Part shown: one piece after another, positions 17,147 to 24,513 of the stretch
Position numbering within the stretch: the first letter of the stretch is position 1
Layout of the letters: each line of letters starts with the position of its first letter
Origin: JACJXF01 sp038316435
GTDB taxonomy: Bacteria > Bacteroidota > Bacteroidia > Bacteroidales > GCA-2748055
Length of the DNA stretch: 64,000 nucleotides
Direction: 5' to 3'
Assembly (NCBI GenBank): GCA_038316435.1
Contig: JBBQAQ010000013.1
Span: forward strand, 18,427-82,426
Made by a program: the position numbers and the translations under genes
The notes under the pieces: model-generated
Database searches by the model: none
Seen by the model: only the letters and a program-made list of their open reading frames with translations
What the model was told of the DNA's origin: nothing

Positions 17147-18202
17147 TTACTTAACAATTTCAGCCATGGCCACATCGAAATATGCAGTATCAGCAGGGCT
17201 TCCCACTTCATCATACGTATATTTTACAACGGCTGCGTCAGAACCTTTACGAATTACCAGATTGTTATCCTTATCCATAAATTGTCTTTCGATGACAGCG
17301 CCATGCTCATCGAATTTAGTAATAGTCTGTGGGCTTCTAACTCCCTGTAATGGTTCATTATCCTGATCCCAGAAAAAAGATTTAACCACATATCCGTTTT
17401 CGTCAAGAGTATTTTGGAATTTTGACCATCCTGAATAAAGGTTCGACATTTGACCATGAGAGTTAAACACAGCAAAATCGGTAAGCGCGCCTTTCTCGTT
17501 GTTTTTGAAGAGGAAGTAAGAAACTCCAACTTCACCGCAGTTTTCTTCTGTGCAATCGTACAGTGTATCGGCCATATAATTTGCAAGTCGCACGCAATAG
17601 CCGCTTGCATCATAACTAAAGCGCAGTTCATAGAACGGGCAATTTGGGTTCATAACCACTTCAACATTTTCCTTATTATAACGTTTTTCCTGAATCATTG
17701 CATCGGGAAGAACTTTCCACACATAATATGCGATGTTATTCTCATTTGATTGAGCTTGTCCATTTTTATCAAGGAAGCTAAGACCAATGCGGTTTCCCTC
17801 GGGGTTAAGCTTATAAACAAATGCAAAAACGCCGTCAGAATTAACTGCAACTCCATCTTTATCGAAGAAATGAAGGATTTCGGTTGAATCGGAATAAGCT
17901 ATTTCGAGTTTGGCAAAACCCATGGCAGAATATCCAAGAATTTTATCACCACGCATATAGCTTACACTAGAAGGTTTTCCACTTTCGTTATAAGTAAAAG
18001 TGTAATTATTTATGGTTTTAGCCTCATCGTCAGAAATTGGATAAACTCCCTTTATATCATCATAGGAAGTTTCACTGAACTGAATGTGGCGGTAGTGACG
18101 AGTGCTTGATACGCCTTCATTTTTAGTTGCAGATGTGCATGAAGACATCAATACAGCCGATGTTAATGTAAAAACAAAAAGTAAGTTTTTTAAAGATCTC
18201 AT
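17147..18202 (-). CDS. Repeat-containing lipoprotein, unknown
   Basis: A 351-residue protein with a lipoprotein signal ending VLMSSC (Cys22). The mature part has irregular beta-type repeats built on an aromatic residue, Asp-x-x-Gly and an acidic turn: FFDKDGVAV, FLDKNGQAQ, LDENGYVVKSFFWDQDNEP, FDEHGAVIERQFMDKDNN. Such repeats recall YD/MORN-like surface proteins, but I cannot place it in a family. Cys pairs (YDCTEENCG, NPNCPF) may form disulfides. Single-gene unit, same strand as the sulfurtransferase. Confidence 0.7.
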   Translation of the reverse strand: MRSLKNLLFVFTLTSAVLMSSCTSATKNEGVSSTRHYRHIQFSETSYDDIKGVYPISDDEAKTINNYTFTYNESGKPSSVSYMRGDKILGYSAMGFAKLEIAYSDSTEILHFFDKDGVAVNSDGVFAFVYKLNPEGNRIGLSFLDKNGQAQSNENNIAYYVWKVLPDAMIQEKRYNKENVEVVMNPNCPFYELRFSYDASGYCVRLANYMADTLYDCTEENCGEVGVSYFLFKNNEKGALTDFAVFNSHGQMSNLYSGWSKFQNTLDENGYVVKSFFWDQDNEPLQGVRSPQTITKFDEHGAVIERQFMDKDNNLVIRKGSDAAVVKYTYDEVGSPADTAYFDVAMAEIVK

Positions 18203-18371
18203 AAGGTTTTGATTTTAATTTGAAAGGATATAAAAGTATTAAAAAAAATGACGCATCGAAATTAATCCATTATAAATGCCTGCTAAATAAGAGGTTCACA
18301 GATTTCAAAATGCATAAAGGTCTTACCTGATCCCCGGTTAATTATTAATTAGGATGAAAAAAAACCTCATA

Positions 18372-18404
18372 TTGGCAAAAAAAGAATAAAAGTTTTTATA
18401 TTTG
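18372..18404 (+). promoter_or_regulatory. Promoter of the tRNA gene
   Basis: TTGG (18372-18375), 21 bases, TATATTTG (18397-18404): a good match to the Bacteroidota promoter. The tRNA begins 11 bases after the -7 box. Confidence 0.6.
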
Positions 18405-18414
18405 CAGCCCGAAT

Positions 18415-18488
18415 GGCGAGGTAGCTCAGCTGGTTAGAGCGCATGATTCATAATCATGAGGTCGGCGGATCATTCCCGCCTCTCGCTA
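18415..18488 (+). tRNA. tRNA-Met (CAT anticodon)
   Basis: A 74-base cloverleaf: acceptor arm GGCGAGG with TCTCGCT (G-U at both ends), D arm GCTCAGCTGGTTAGAGC, anticodon stem CATGA/TCATG with loop TTCATAA (anticodon CAT, 18449-18451), variable AGGTC, T stem GGCGG/CCGCC. CCA is not encoded. The T loop reads ATCATTC instead of the usual TTCRAnn. Elongator Met is favoured by the body sequence; the CAT-reading Ile tRNA is less likely but not excluded. Confidence 0.88.
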
Positions 18489-18500
18489 CACTTAAAATCA

Positions 18501-18534
18501 AACACTTACACTTTTATTCGTGTAGGTGTTTTTT
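18501..18534 (+). terminator. Terminator after the tRNA
   Basis: AACACTTACAC (18501-18511) pairs along eleven bases with GTGTAGGTGTT (18520-18530), one G-U pair, then a T run. Confidence 0.8.
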
Positions 18535-18561
18535 GTTTGGGACTAGGTTTGGGCTAGATTC

Positions 18562-18939
18562 TTATTTATATAGATATGCGGGATCAATAAAATTAATAAT
18601 CTTCTTATCCAGTGTCCACAGAAGTGAGTTTGTTTCTATTGTAGCATAAATAATTGCTGCATCTATCAATCCAATACCCTTAGATATTAGCTTATTTTCA
18701 AATGAGTATACTCCGGCTTTTTCAAGGATGTGGTTGATTTCAATTTTAGGAACATATTGAATATGATCCTTTATGAACTTCATTTCATTTTTATTTAATG
18801 CACCTTGTAAAATCTCACCTATAATGCAATCAATTGTTTTAATTCGCAGAATATCCAAATGCATTTGAACCTCCGGAAAATAGGACATATTCTTTTTGAA
18901 GTACTCAAACCAAACAGATGAATCTAAAATAATGTCCAT
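18562..18939 (-). CDS. vapC: PIN-domain ribonuclease toxin (VapC-like)
   Basis: A 125-residue PIN-domain protein. The acidic residues that bind metal are visible: Asp in MDIILDSSVWFEYF (residue 6), Glu in DCIIGEILQGA, Asp in GIGLIDAAIIYATI, and Asp in LLWTLDKKIINF. The VapC group cleaves RNA, often initiator tRNA. Its ATG (18939) overlaps the antitoxin stop in the sequence TGATG, so translation is coupled. A GTG one codon earlier is possible. Confidence 0.85.
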   Translation of the reverse strand: MDIILDSSVWFEYFKKNMSYFPEVQMHLDILRIKTIDCIIGEILQGALNKNEMKFIKDHIQYVPKIEINHILEKAGVYSFENKLISKGIGLIDAAIIYATIETNSLLWTLDKKIINFIDPAYLYK

Positions 18940-19145
18940 CACTTTCTATTTATTTCTCTTATTTCTTCGGCAGAATGTTTAAAAGTTAAAGGATTATTCT
19001 TAACCTGTTCCCCCATTTCCTTAATTTTATGTAAAGCAATGTAGGAATTAAGTGCAATAATCATCGTTTCGGTTATGTTCTTCGCTTTAGACAACTTTTG
19101 AGTTTCCCTGACTAATTCATCAGGTATTAATGCTGTTACTTTCAT
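18939..19145 (-). CDS. vapB: VapB-type ribbon-helix-helix antitoxin
   Basis: A 68-residue protein with an N-terminal ribbon-helix-helix DNA-binding part (MKVTALIPDELVRETQKLSK, then NITETMIIALNSYIALHK) and a charged C-terminal tail that would wrap the toxin. ATG 19145 is chosen because the next upstream ATG (19169) lies inside the promoter's -7 box. The start lies about 20 bases after the box. It should repress its own operon through the palindrome described next. Confidence 0.82.
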   Translation of the reverse strand: MKVTALIPDELVRETQKLSKAKNITETMIIALNSYIALHKIKEMGEQVKNNPLTFKHSAEEIREINRK

Positions 19146-19166
19146 CTTGATAGAATTTTTGTAGTG

Positions 19167-19197
19167 CAAAAATACGATGCGTTATCGTATTTTCAAA
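19167..19197 (-). promoter_or_regulatory. vapBC promoter with overlapping palindromic operator
   Basis: On the minus strand TTTG (19197-19194), exactly 19 bases, TATTTTTG (19174-19167) form a near-ideal promoter. A perfect palindrome (AAAATACGAT, GCGTT, ATCGTATTTT, 19169-19193) fills the spacer and the -7 box, the expected place for an antitoxin operator. Confidence 0.75.
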
Positions 19198-19283
19198 ATC
19201 AGTTAAACAGTTTACGGCTCATTGCGTAAAGCGGGAGTATGAAATAAAACGAAAAAGCAACCTCCTATAAACAATCTGAAGAC

Positions 19284-20645
19284 CTATTTTTTAAATATGC
19301 TCATGTTTTCATCATAAATAGGGCTTGCTATTGCTAAAAAGTCTAAAACACTATGAAAAACATGGTGTTGCGTTAGCATTTTATTTTCTTTGAGTATTCT
19401 TGAATCATCAGATACCCATACAATAAATGGAATTTCTAATTGTTCTTTTGGAGCAATACTTACCGGTATTCCATGCATATATAAATTATTTTCACCCAAA
19501 GACTCACCATGATCAGAAATGTAAATCATAGAAGAATTATATTCCTCTAACTGTTTTAATTCTTCGATTAAGGTGGCTAGAAGATAGTCGGTATAAAGAA
19601 TAGTGTTATCGTAAGCATTTATCAATTCTTGCTGAGTACAATTTGCTAACTCAACACTTTTACATACAGGAGTAAATATGCTAAATTGCTGTGGATATTT
19701 TTTATAATATGTTGGACCATGGCTTGTACTTGTATGTAAAATTACCAATATTTTATTTTTTTCACTTGCTACTATCTGCTCTTTTAAACCACTGAGTAAG
19801 ATTTCATCAAATTCACATCTGTCTCCTTTGCAAAGTTTTTTTAATTCCCGCTCATTTTGATAGGTTTTAATTTTAACTGTAGGCTCTCCCCAATTTGTGG
19901 TTCTCCAGATAACTTCAACATTATTTCTAAATAAATAATTAGGCAAAATTTCATATAACTTTTTGGTTTCTTTATATTCTAAGATACTTTTAACTCCCAC
20001 TGTAGTAGAGGTTGCGCTTGATTCAGCTTTGTAACTATGTACATTATTTATTTTTGACAACAGTGGGTTGGTGACTCTTTTATATCCATATAAAGAAAAA
20101 TTTTCACTTCTTGCAGATTCTCCAATTACAAGAACTACTATAGATTTTCTATTATCTTTTATTGTAGCAATTGGCAATAAAATCTGTTCCTTATTTTCCT
20201 GGCTTTTGTGATAGTAATATAAATTTATATTAACCACATAGCACCATGGCATAACCAAACCCCCTAATGTTTTTGAATTTTTATCAATCCATAACCAATT
20301 GGAAGAGGTAGCATAAACAAGTACTAATAAAAAAAGCAAAGTTGAAAAAACATGCACTAAAAATCTCTTAAATGTTTCATTAATAACTTTGATTTTGAAA
20401 ATTAAAATACTCGGAATTATTCCTAATAAAATAAAATACACAATTAAAGTAAAAGAGAAAAAACTACTGGATTCTTCAAAATTGGTATTGAGAATATTCC
20501 CAATCATTGTTTTGTCTATAATAATGCTATACGTATTAATAAAATACACTGCAATAGCATTGATATTGAAAATGACTACCAAAAGCCATTTACCAACATA
20601 ACGAAGTGAAAATAAGACTATGTAGAGCTGTTTTCGGATCCTTTT
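19284..20645 (-). pseudogene. Phosphoethanolamine transferase (EptA-like), 5'-truncated
   Basis: The frame is open from 20645 to its stop at 19284, but the only start codons are internal; a TTG at 20582 gives 432 residues against about 540 in complete family members. Homology-like sequence reaches upstream of that TTG (LRYVGKWLLVVIF), then stops at a TAG (20648-20646). Missing are the first one or two membrane helices. The rest looks sound: two or three helices, VIGESARSENFSLYGY (metal site), the Thr nucleophile region SSATSTTVGVKS and YISDHGESLGE. So it lost its beginning and its promoter and is probably inactive; the intact enzyme would modify lipid A or core sugars. Confidence 0.75.
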
Positions 20646-20662
20646 CTATACCAACGATCCTG

Positions 20663-20880
20663 TCAAGCCTGCTTATAAATATTAATGGCATCCACAAGTT
20701 TTTGAACAGAGCCTGCAAAAGTTTTAAAAATTTCAACTCCTTTAAACTGCTCCAGCAACTTTGAAGCAAAAACTATAGAATCCAGCTCTTCCTCATTCAA
20801 TGGGATATTGTCGATTGAATAGTTTGGATCATCATAATAATAATAAGATGTCTTGTCAGCCCTGTAAATTGATTCACTTT
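20663..20880 (-). pseudogene. Fragment of a WYL-domain regulator
   Basis: A minus-strand frame ending at TGA 20665-20663 encodes about 70 residues (ADKTSYYYYDDPNYSIDNIP, then LNEEELDSIVFASKLLEQFK, then GVEIF...SVQKLVDAIN). This matches the middle of Bacteroidota WYL/YafY-type transcriptional regulators, just before the WYL domain. Both ends are missing, and there is no start codon. Remnant. Confidence 0.55.
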
Positions 20881-20949
20881 ATCTTTAACATTAATTTTTG
20901 TTCCATTTGGGTCACTTTCTTTCCCGTGTGAAATTATAACTATACTCAT
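20870..20949 (-). pseudogene. Fragment: start of an alpha/beta hydrolase
   Basis: ATG 20949-20947 begins MSIVIISHGKESDPNGTKIN, the typical start of small Bacteroidota alpha/beta hydrolases, but after some 20 residues the similarity ends and the frame runs into the WYL fragment. Only the first strand and its loop remain. Confidence 0.45.
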
Positions 20950-21062
20950 AATTTAGATTTTATTTTTATTTTGCATAAACAATTGAATATACAGAATCGG
21001 AGTGCTTTCAAATTTCAATTGCATAAATTAAATTTTAAACATTTATTAGACTGTACTTTTAG

Positions 21063-21070
21063 TATCTTTG
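21063..21070 (+). promoter_or_regulatory. -7 box of ssrA
   Basis: TATCTTTG, a TAnnTTTG match, 13 bases before the mature tmRNA 5' end. The -33 region (TTTA at 21042) is weak. Confidence 0.55.
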
Positions 21071-21083
21071 CTGTATCAATTTT

Positions 21084-21475
21084 GGGGCTGAATTGGATTT
21101 GACAGCAGGCTAAATTGGTACGCAAGCATGCCGGGTCTTGAGGAGTCGCCCGTAAACTGAAGCTTCAAACACTTAATTGGCGAAAATAACTACGCTCTTG
21201 CTGCTTAATTCACTCAGTGAATAAAGCTTCATCCCGATACTAGGTATCGGGACGAGATGTTCCGCCGCTGTTTACTCCTGGTTGGCAGTGGCATACGGGG
21301 CACCATATAAACAGGGATAGCTTGTGAGAGGTCGTGGCTCACCGGCAAAATTAAGCGACTAAGGTTCGGGATTGTAGTTTTTCACTGTCCTGTTCACGAA
21401 AATAAAGAAGAACTAAGCATGTAGAAACCGTATGGGTTTCCTGTTTGGACCGGGGTTCGACCCCCCGCAGCTCCA
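21084..21475 (+). ncRNA. ssrA: Transfer-messenger RNA
   Basis: About 392 bases. The tRNA-like ends pair: GGGGCTG (21084-21090) with CAGCTCC (21468-21474), and the T arm CGGGGTTCGACCCCC is intact. The tag reading frame is at 21179-21208: GGC GAA AAT AAC TAC GCT CTT GCT GCT TAA, giving the peptide GENNYALAA, a typical Bacteroidota tag with the degradation signal LAA. A nine-base perfect hairpin (21232-21252) lies in the pseudoknot region after the tag. CCA is not encoded. Two minus-strand frames over its 3' part are spurious. Confidence 0.95.
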
Positions 21476-21478
21476 CAC

Positions 21479-21537
21479 AAAAGAGCGAGAGTGAGAGTGA
21501 GTGCAACTGCACAAACTAACATTTTCGCTCTTTTTGT
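21479..21537 (+). terminator. Terminator after ssrA
   Basis: AAGAGCGA (21481-21488) pairs with TCGCTCTT (21525-21532), enclosing a small GTGCAACTGCAC hairpin, then a T run. Confidence 0.7.
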
Positions 21538-21605
21538 TTGACGTTTTACAAACCGCATATAATGAAATTCTTGATGCCGGGTAAGCACAGATTTGGCATT
21601 CCATG

Positions 21606-22085
21606 CTAACTTATACTTAACTCATTCATTTCACTTTCATAATCAAATTGCAAATCTTCATGCAAGGCAGAGACTTTTTTCCTGATATCTGTTGTCTGCC
21701 TTAGATAGATATTCAATAGTGTAGGATGCCTTTGTATTGAGGGTCGGAGGTTTTTTAGTTTTGTGCAAAAATAGATGAGCAAGTCAATTTCTGTTTGCTT
21801 TTTTTGTGAATACCGGATAAATTTCTTTGTAACAAGCAGAATTTTCCGAATGCTCTTTTTAAAGAAATAATGGCTCTTTCGGTTTACCTGCTCAAATTGC
21901 AAATCAATTTCCGCCTTCACACTTTGTATGTAAGATGCTTCGTCGGCTTCCTCGAACAAAAGGTAGGTTAACAATTCCTTATTCTCCTTTTTGAATGCTG
22001 CCAAACGAACACAGAGTTCGACTAGCTCTTTGGGGTTGCGTAGCTTTAATTCCTGGCTGAGTTCTTTGGCTGTGGAGGCTTTCAT
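21606..22085 (-). CDS. Conserved hypothetical helical protein
   Basis: A 159-residue, strongly helical and charged protein: ELSQELKLRNPKELVELCVRL, then LLTYLLFEEADEASYIQSVKAEID, then a basic middle (KKSIRKILLVTKKFIRY) and an acidic end (DLQFDYESEMNELSIS). The pattern suggests a helical bundle and perhaps partner binding. I know of no function; similar small proteins occur in Bacteroidota. It is a single gene convergent with ssrA. Confidence 0.65.
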   Translation of the reverse strand: MKASTAKELSQELKLRNPKELVELCVRLAAFKKENKELLTYLLFEEADEASYIQSVKAEIDLQFEQVNRKSHYFFKKSIRKILLVTKKFIRYSQKKQTEIDLLIYFCTKLKNLRPSIQRHPTLLNIYLRQTTDIRKKVSALHEDLQFDYESEMNELSIS

Positions 22086-22287
22086 GGTAAAATATTAAAT
22101 TCTTGTAACTAAACAGGTACCAATTTAGCAATTGTATGAAAGGCAGACAAGATATTTTGGTTATTCCTTCAATAATTGAAGTCCTCAATGATCTTTTCCT
22201 GATACTATACCTAAACTCTCCCTTAAATTTGACCCTGCATAGCAGTGATGTTTTGAAAAGATTTCAGGTGTTTGTTTGCTGTAAGGG

Positions 22288-22593
22288 ATGTATTCTTGTT
22301 TTGCCTTTGAAATACCAGCCGACAATTCATTTAACAGCTCCAAAAGCGATAAATTCCCTCCTCTTGACAAATACTTCCTCCCGTTTTATACTATACAAAA
22401 GTCAGCCGTTGAAATAATAAAAAGTAAATCCCCCGGAAATAAATTCCTGGAAGATTATCTTACCATATTTCCGGATCTTGATGAAGTAAATGATTTAGCG
22501 GGAAGCTTCACAAGGGAGAAGTTTAAGGAAAGGCTGCAACCTTTGATATCAATAGCTTCAAATAATGGATTTGTTTTTATGACGAAGTGTTAA
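22288..22593 (+). CDS. Doubtful small protein before the HIT gene
   Basis: A 101-residue frame. The first 25 residues are antisense to a frame on the other strand and look random; from about residue 28 (KYFLPFYTIQKSAVEIIKSK, then LEDYLTIFPDLDEVNDLAGS) it has a plausible helical protein character and ends 19 bases before the HIT gene. It may be the tail of a gene whose front was lost. No family recognised. Confidence 0.35.
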   Translation: MYSCFAFEIPADNSFNSSKSDKFPPLDKYFLPFYTIQKSAVEIIKSKSPGNKFLEDYLTIFPDLDEVNDLAGSFTREKFKERLQPLISIASNNGFVFMTKC

Positions 22594-22612
22594 ATTATAT
22601 TCAAAGAACCCG

Positions 22613-22978
22613 ATGAATAATTTTACAGGAATAAAAGAGGATGAAAAAATTTACAAGGGGCAGAAATTCTTTATAATCAGGGATAAATACCCTGTTTCCC
22701 CTGGTCACCTCCTAATAATTTCAACTACTGAAAAGCAAGATTTTTTTGACCTCAATACTACCGAAACCAATGAGCTTTGGACTATGATTAATAAATGCAA
22801 AGAGCTCATCGAAAATAAATATGCTCCCGATGGGTATAATATTGGAATGAATTGCGGAGAAGCTGCCGGTCAAACTGTTTTTCGGTTTCATTGCCATGTA
22901 ATTCCCAGATATAAAGGCGATATGAACGATCCGCTGGGTGGTGTGCGGCACTGTGTTGAGGGGAAAGGGTATTATTGA
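22613..22978 (+). CDS. HIT-family nucleotide hydrolase, altered motif
   Basis: A 121-residue histidine-triad protein of the Ap4A-hydrolase-like branch: FFIIRDKYPVSPGHLLIIS (residues 20-38), YNIGMNCGEAAGQTVFRFHC and HVIPRYKGDMNDPLGGVRHC. The triad normally reads H-x-H-x-H; here it is R-F-H-C-H, so the first His is Arg while the second and the third (catalytic region) remain. Full length for this short subgroup. Activity is therefore uncertain. Confidence 0.82.
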   Translation: MNNFTGIKEDEKIYKGQKFFIIRDKYPVSPGHLLIISTTEKQDFFDLNTTETNELWTMINKCKELIENKYAPDGYNIGMNCGEAAGQTVFRFHCHVIPRYKGDMNDPLGGVRHCVEGKGYY

Positions 22979-23230
22979 TATGGTTCAGGAAAAACCTGCC
23001 GGAGCTTTTGAATCCAAACCCCGGCAGGCCTAAAATCAGGATTTAGCTTCAACAATTTCTTCCATTTTCCTATTTGCATTATTGGCCTGACGGTTTGCGA
23101 GAGTTTTGTTCTCGCTTCTGTCGGTGGACAAGTGCGCGCTCCGAAAACCCAACCGTTTCATGTTGTCAAACGTTATGTTCAATGGTAGGCAAACGTGCAA
23201 ACCTCAAGCTGACTTGTCAGAATCTGTTCC
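22979..23230. other. Gap with hairpin and gene-end remnant
   Basis: A stem of CCTGCCGG with CCGGCAGG (about 22992-23028) may end the HIT transcript. On the minus strand, a short frame reads LANRQANNANRKMEEIVEAKS before a stop near 23038, which looks like the C-terminal tail of a lost gene. The stretch 23100-23230 has no recognisable content. Confidence 0.4.
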
Positions 23231-23294
23231 TTTGCGGTGAAAAAACAAAATTATTGACGCAAATTTGCGGTGAATGATTTGTATATTTACCGCA
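23231..23294 (+). promoter_or_regulatory. Repeated TGCGGTGAA sites before fic
   Basis: TTTGCGGTGAA occurs at 23231-23241 and 23264-23274 (33 bases apart, about three helix turns), with an inverted copy TTTACCGCA at 23286-23294. A palindrome GCAAATTTGC overlaps the second copy. The possible -7 box TATATTTA (23282-23289) overlaps the inverted copy. Likely an operator. Confidence 0.45.
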
Positions 23295-23310
23295 TAATTG
23301 ATATAGAACG

Positions 23311-24417
23311 ATGGTAAAATACATCTATCAGCAGAAAAACTGGACAAATTTTTCGTGGCAGGATAAAGTTATTAATGCCGTGTTTGGTGAAGTACGGCAT
23401 ATGCAAGGCAAAATCATTGGACAAATGAATGCTCTGGGCTTTTCTGCCAAAGAAGAAGCCACTCTTACTGCCTTAACCTTAGACGTAGTAAAATCATCGG
23501 AAATAGAAGGTGAATTACTTAACTACGAGCAGGTGCGTTCGTCTATTGCAAGGCGTTTAGGCATCAACATCGCAGGATTAGTACCAAGTAACCGCCATAT
23601 AGAAGGTATTGTTGAAATGATGCTTGATGCTACCCAACGATACGCCTCACCCTTAACCGAAAAACGTTTGTTTGGCTGGCACGCAGCACTTTTTCCCACA
23701 GGATACAGCGTGTCTCACAAAATTGAAGTAGGGCGATACCGAACAGGTGATATGCAAGTAGTTTCTGGTGCAATAGGCAAAGAAAAGGTGCATTACGAAG
23801 CCGTAAAACCCGAACTTGTAAAAGCGGAAATGGGTAAGTTTTTAGATTGGTTCATTGACGACAATACACTTGATCCTGTATTGAAAGCCGCAATTGCACA
23901 TTTTTGGTTTATCATCATTCATCCATTTGATGACGGAAATGGAAGAATTGGAAGAGCAATAACAGATATGTTGCTTGCTCGTGCTGAAAATAGTGGCGAA
24001 CGCTTTTACAGTATGTCAAGCCAAATCCTAATGGAACGCAAGCAGTATTACGAGATATTACAAAAAGTACAACACAGTGCGGGCGACATTACCGAATGGC
24101 TTGATTGGTTTTTACACTGCTTGAAAAACGCAATGCTTGCTACGGAAAATACCACACAAAAAATAATACATAAAGCCGAATTCTGGAAGCTGCACGAACA
24201 TACTGCCATAAACGAACGACAACGACTAATGATCAACAAACTTTTTGACGGATTTGAAGGTAAATTGCAAACCTCAAAATGGGCAAAAATTACCAAAACC
24301 TCTACCGACACAGCTTTAAGAGATGTAAAGGACTTAGTAGTGAAAGGTATTTTGCAACAAACAAAAGAAGGCGGGCGAAATGCTAATTATGAATTAACAG
24401 ATTTCAAATTAGAATAA
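23311..24417 (+). CDS. Fic-family adenylyltransferase (DUF4172-Fic)
   Basis: A 368-residue protein with an N-terminal DUF4172-like part (YIYQQKNWTNFSWQDKVI), the inhibitory helix motif SSEIEGE (about residues 67-73, fitting S-x-x-x-E-G), a Fic core with the active site HPFDDGNGRIGRA (about 203-215) and a C-terminal winged-helix-like part (LFDGFEGKLQTSKWAKITKT). Fic proteins transfer AMP to target hydroxyls; the inhibitory helix on the same chain marks class II self-regulation. Target unknown. It stands in the plastic region as a single gene. Confidence 0.9.
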   Translation: MVKYIYQQKNWTNFSWQDKVINAVFGEVRHMQGKIIGQMNALGFSAKEEATLTALTLDVVKSSEIEGELLNYEQVRSSIARRLGINIAGLVPSNRHIEGIVEMMLDATQRYASPLTEKRLFGWHAALFPTGYSVSHKIEVGRYRTGDMQVVSGAIGKEKVHYEAVKPELVKAEMGKFLDWFIDDNTLDPVLKAAIAHFWFIIIHPFDDGNGRIGRAITDMLLARAENSGERFYSMSSQILMERKQYYEILQKVQHSAGDITEWLDWFLHCLKNAMLATENTTQKIIHKAEFWKLHEHTAINERQRLMINKLFDGFEGKLQTSKWAKITKTSTDTALRDVKDLVVKGILQQTKEGGRNANYELTDFKLE

Positions 24418-24513
24418 CCACTGGCTATAGTCGAGTAGGTAAAGGGGAATTTCGCCCCTAAACCTCTCTCAGAAGTGAAATAGTATCCCTCTAAATAATA
24501 TCCTGATTAATCT

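Noticed and set aside
18415..18488. tRNA-Ile with CAT anticodon
   Set aside because: The acceptor and D-arm sequence fit elongator tRNA-Met of Bacteroidota better; first pair G-U instead of the G-C usual for the Ile tRNA.
21394..21604. Two minus-strand frames over the tmRNA 3' end
   Set aside because: They are antisense to the tRNA-like part of ssrA and its terminator; their content reflects RNA structure.
22185..22370. 61-codon minus-strand frame (ELLNELSAGISKAKQEY)
   Set aside because: Looks partly protein-like but overlaps the doubtful plus-strand frame; neither start nor family supports it, so only the plus-strand candidate is listed at low confidence.
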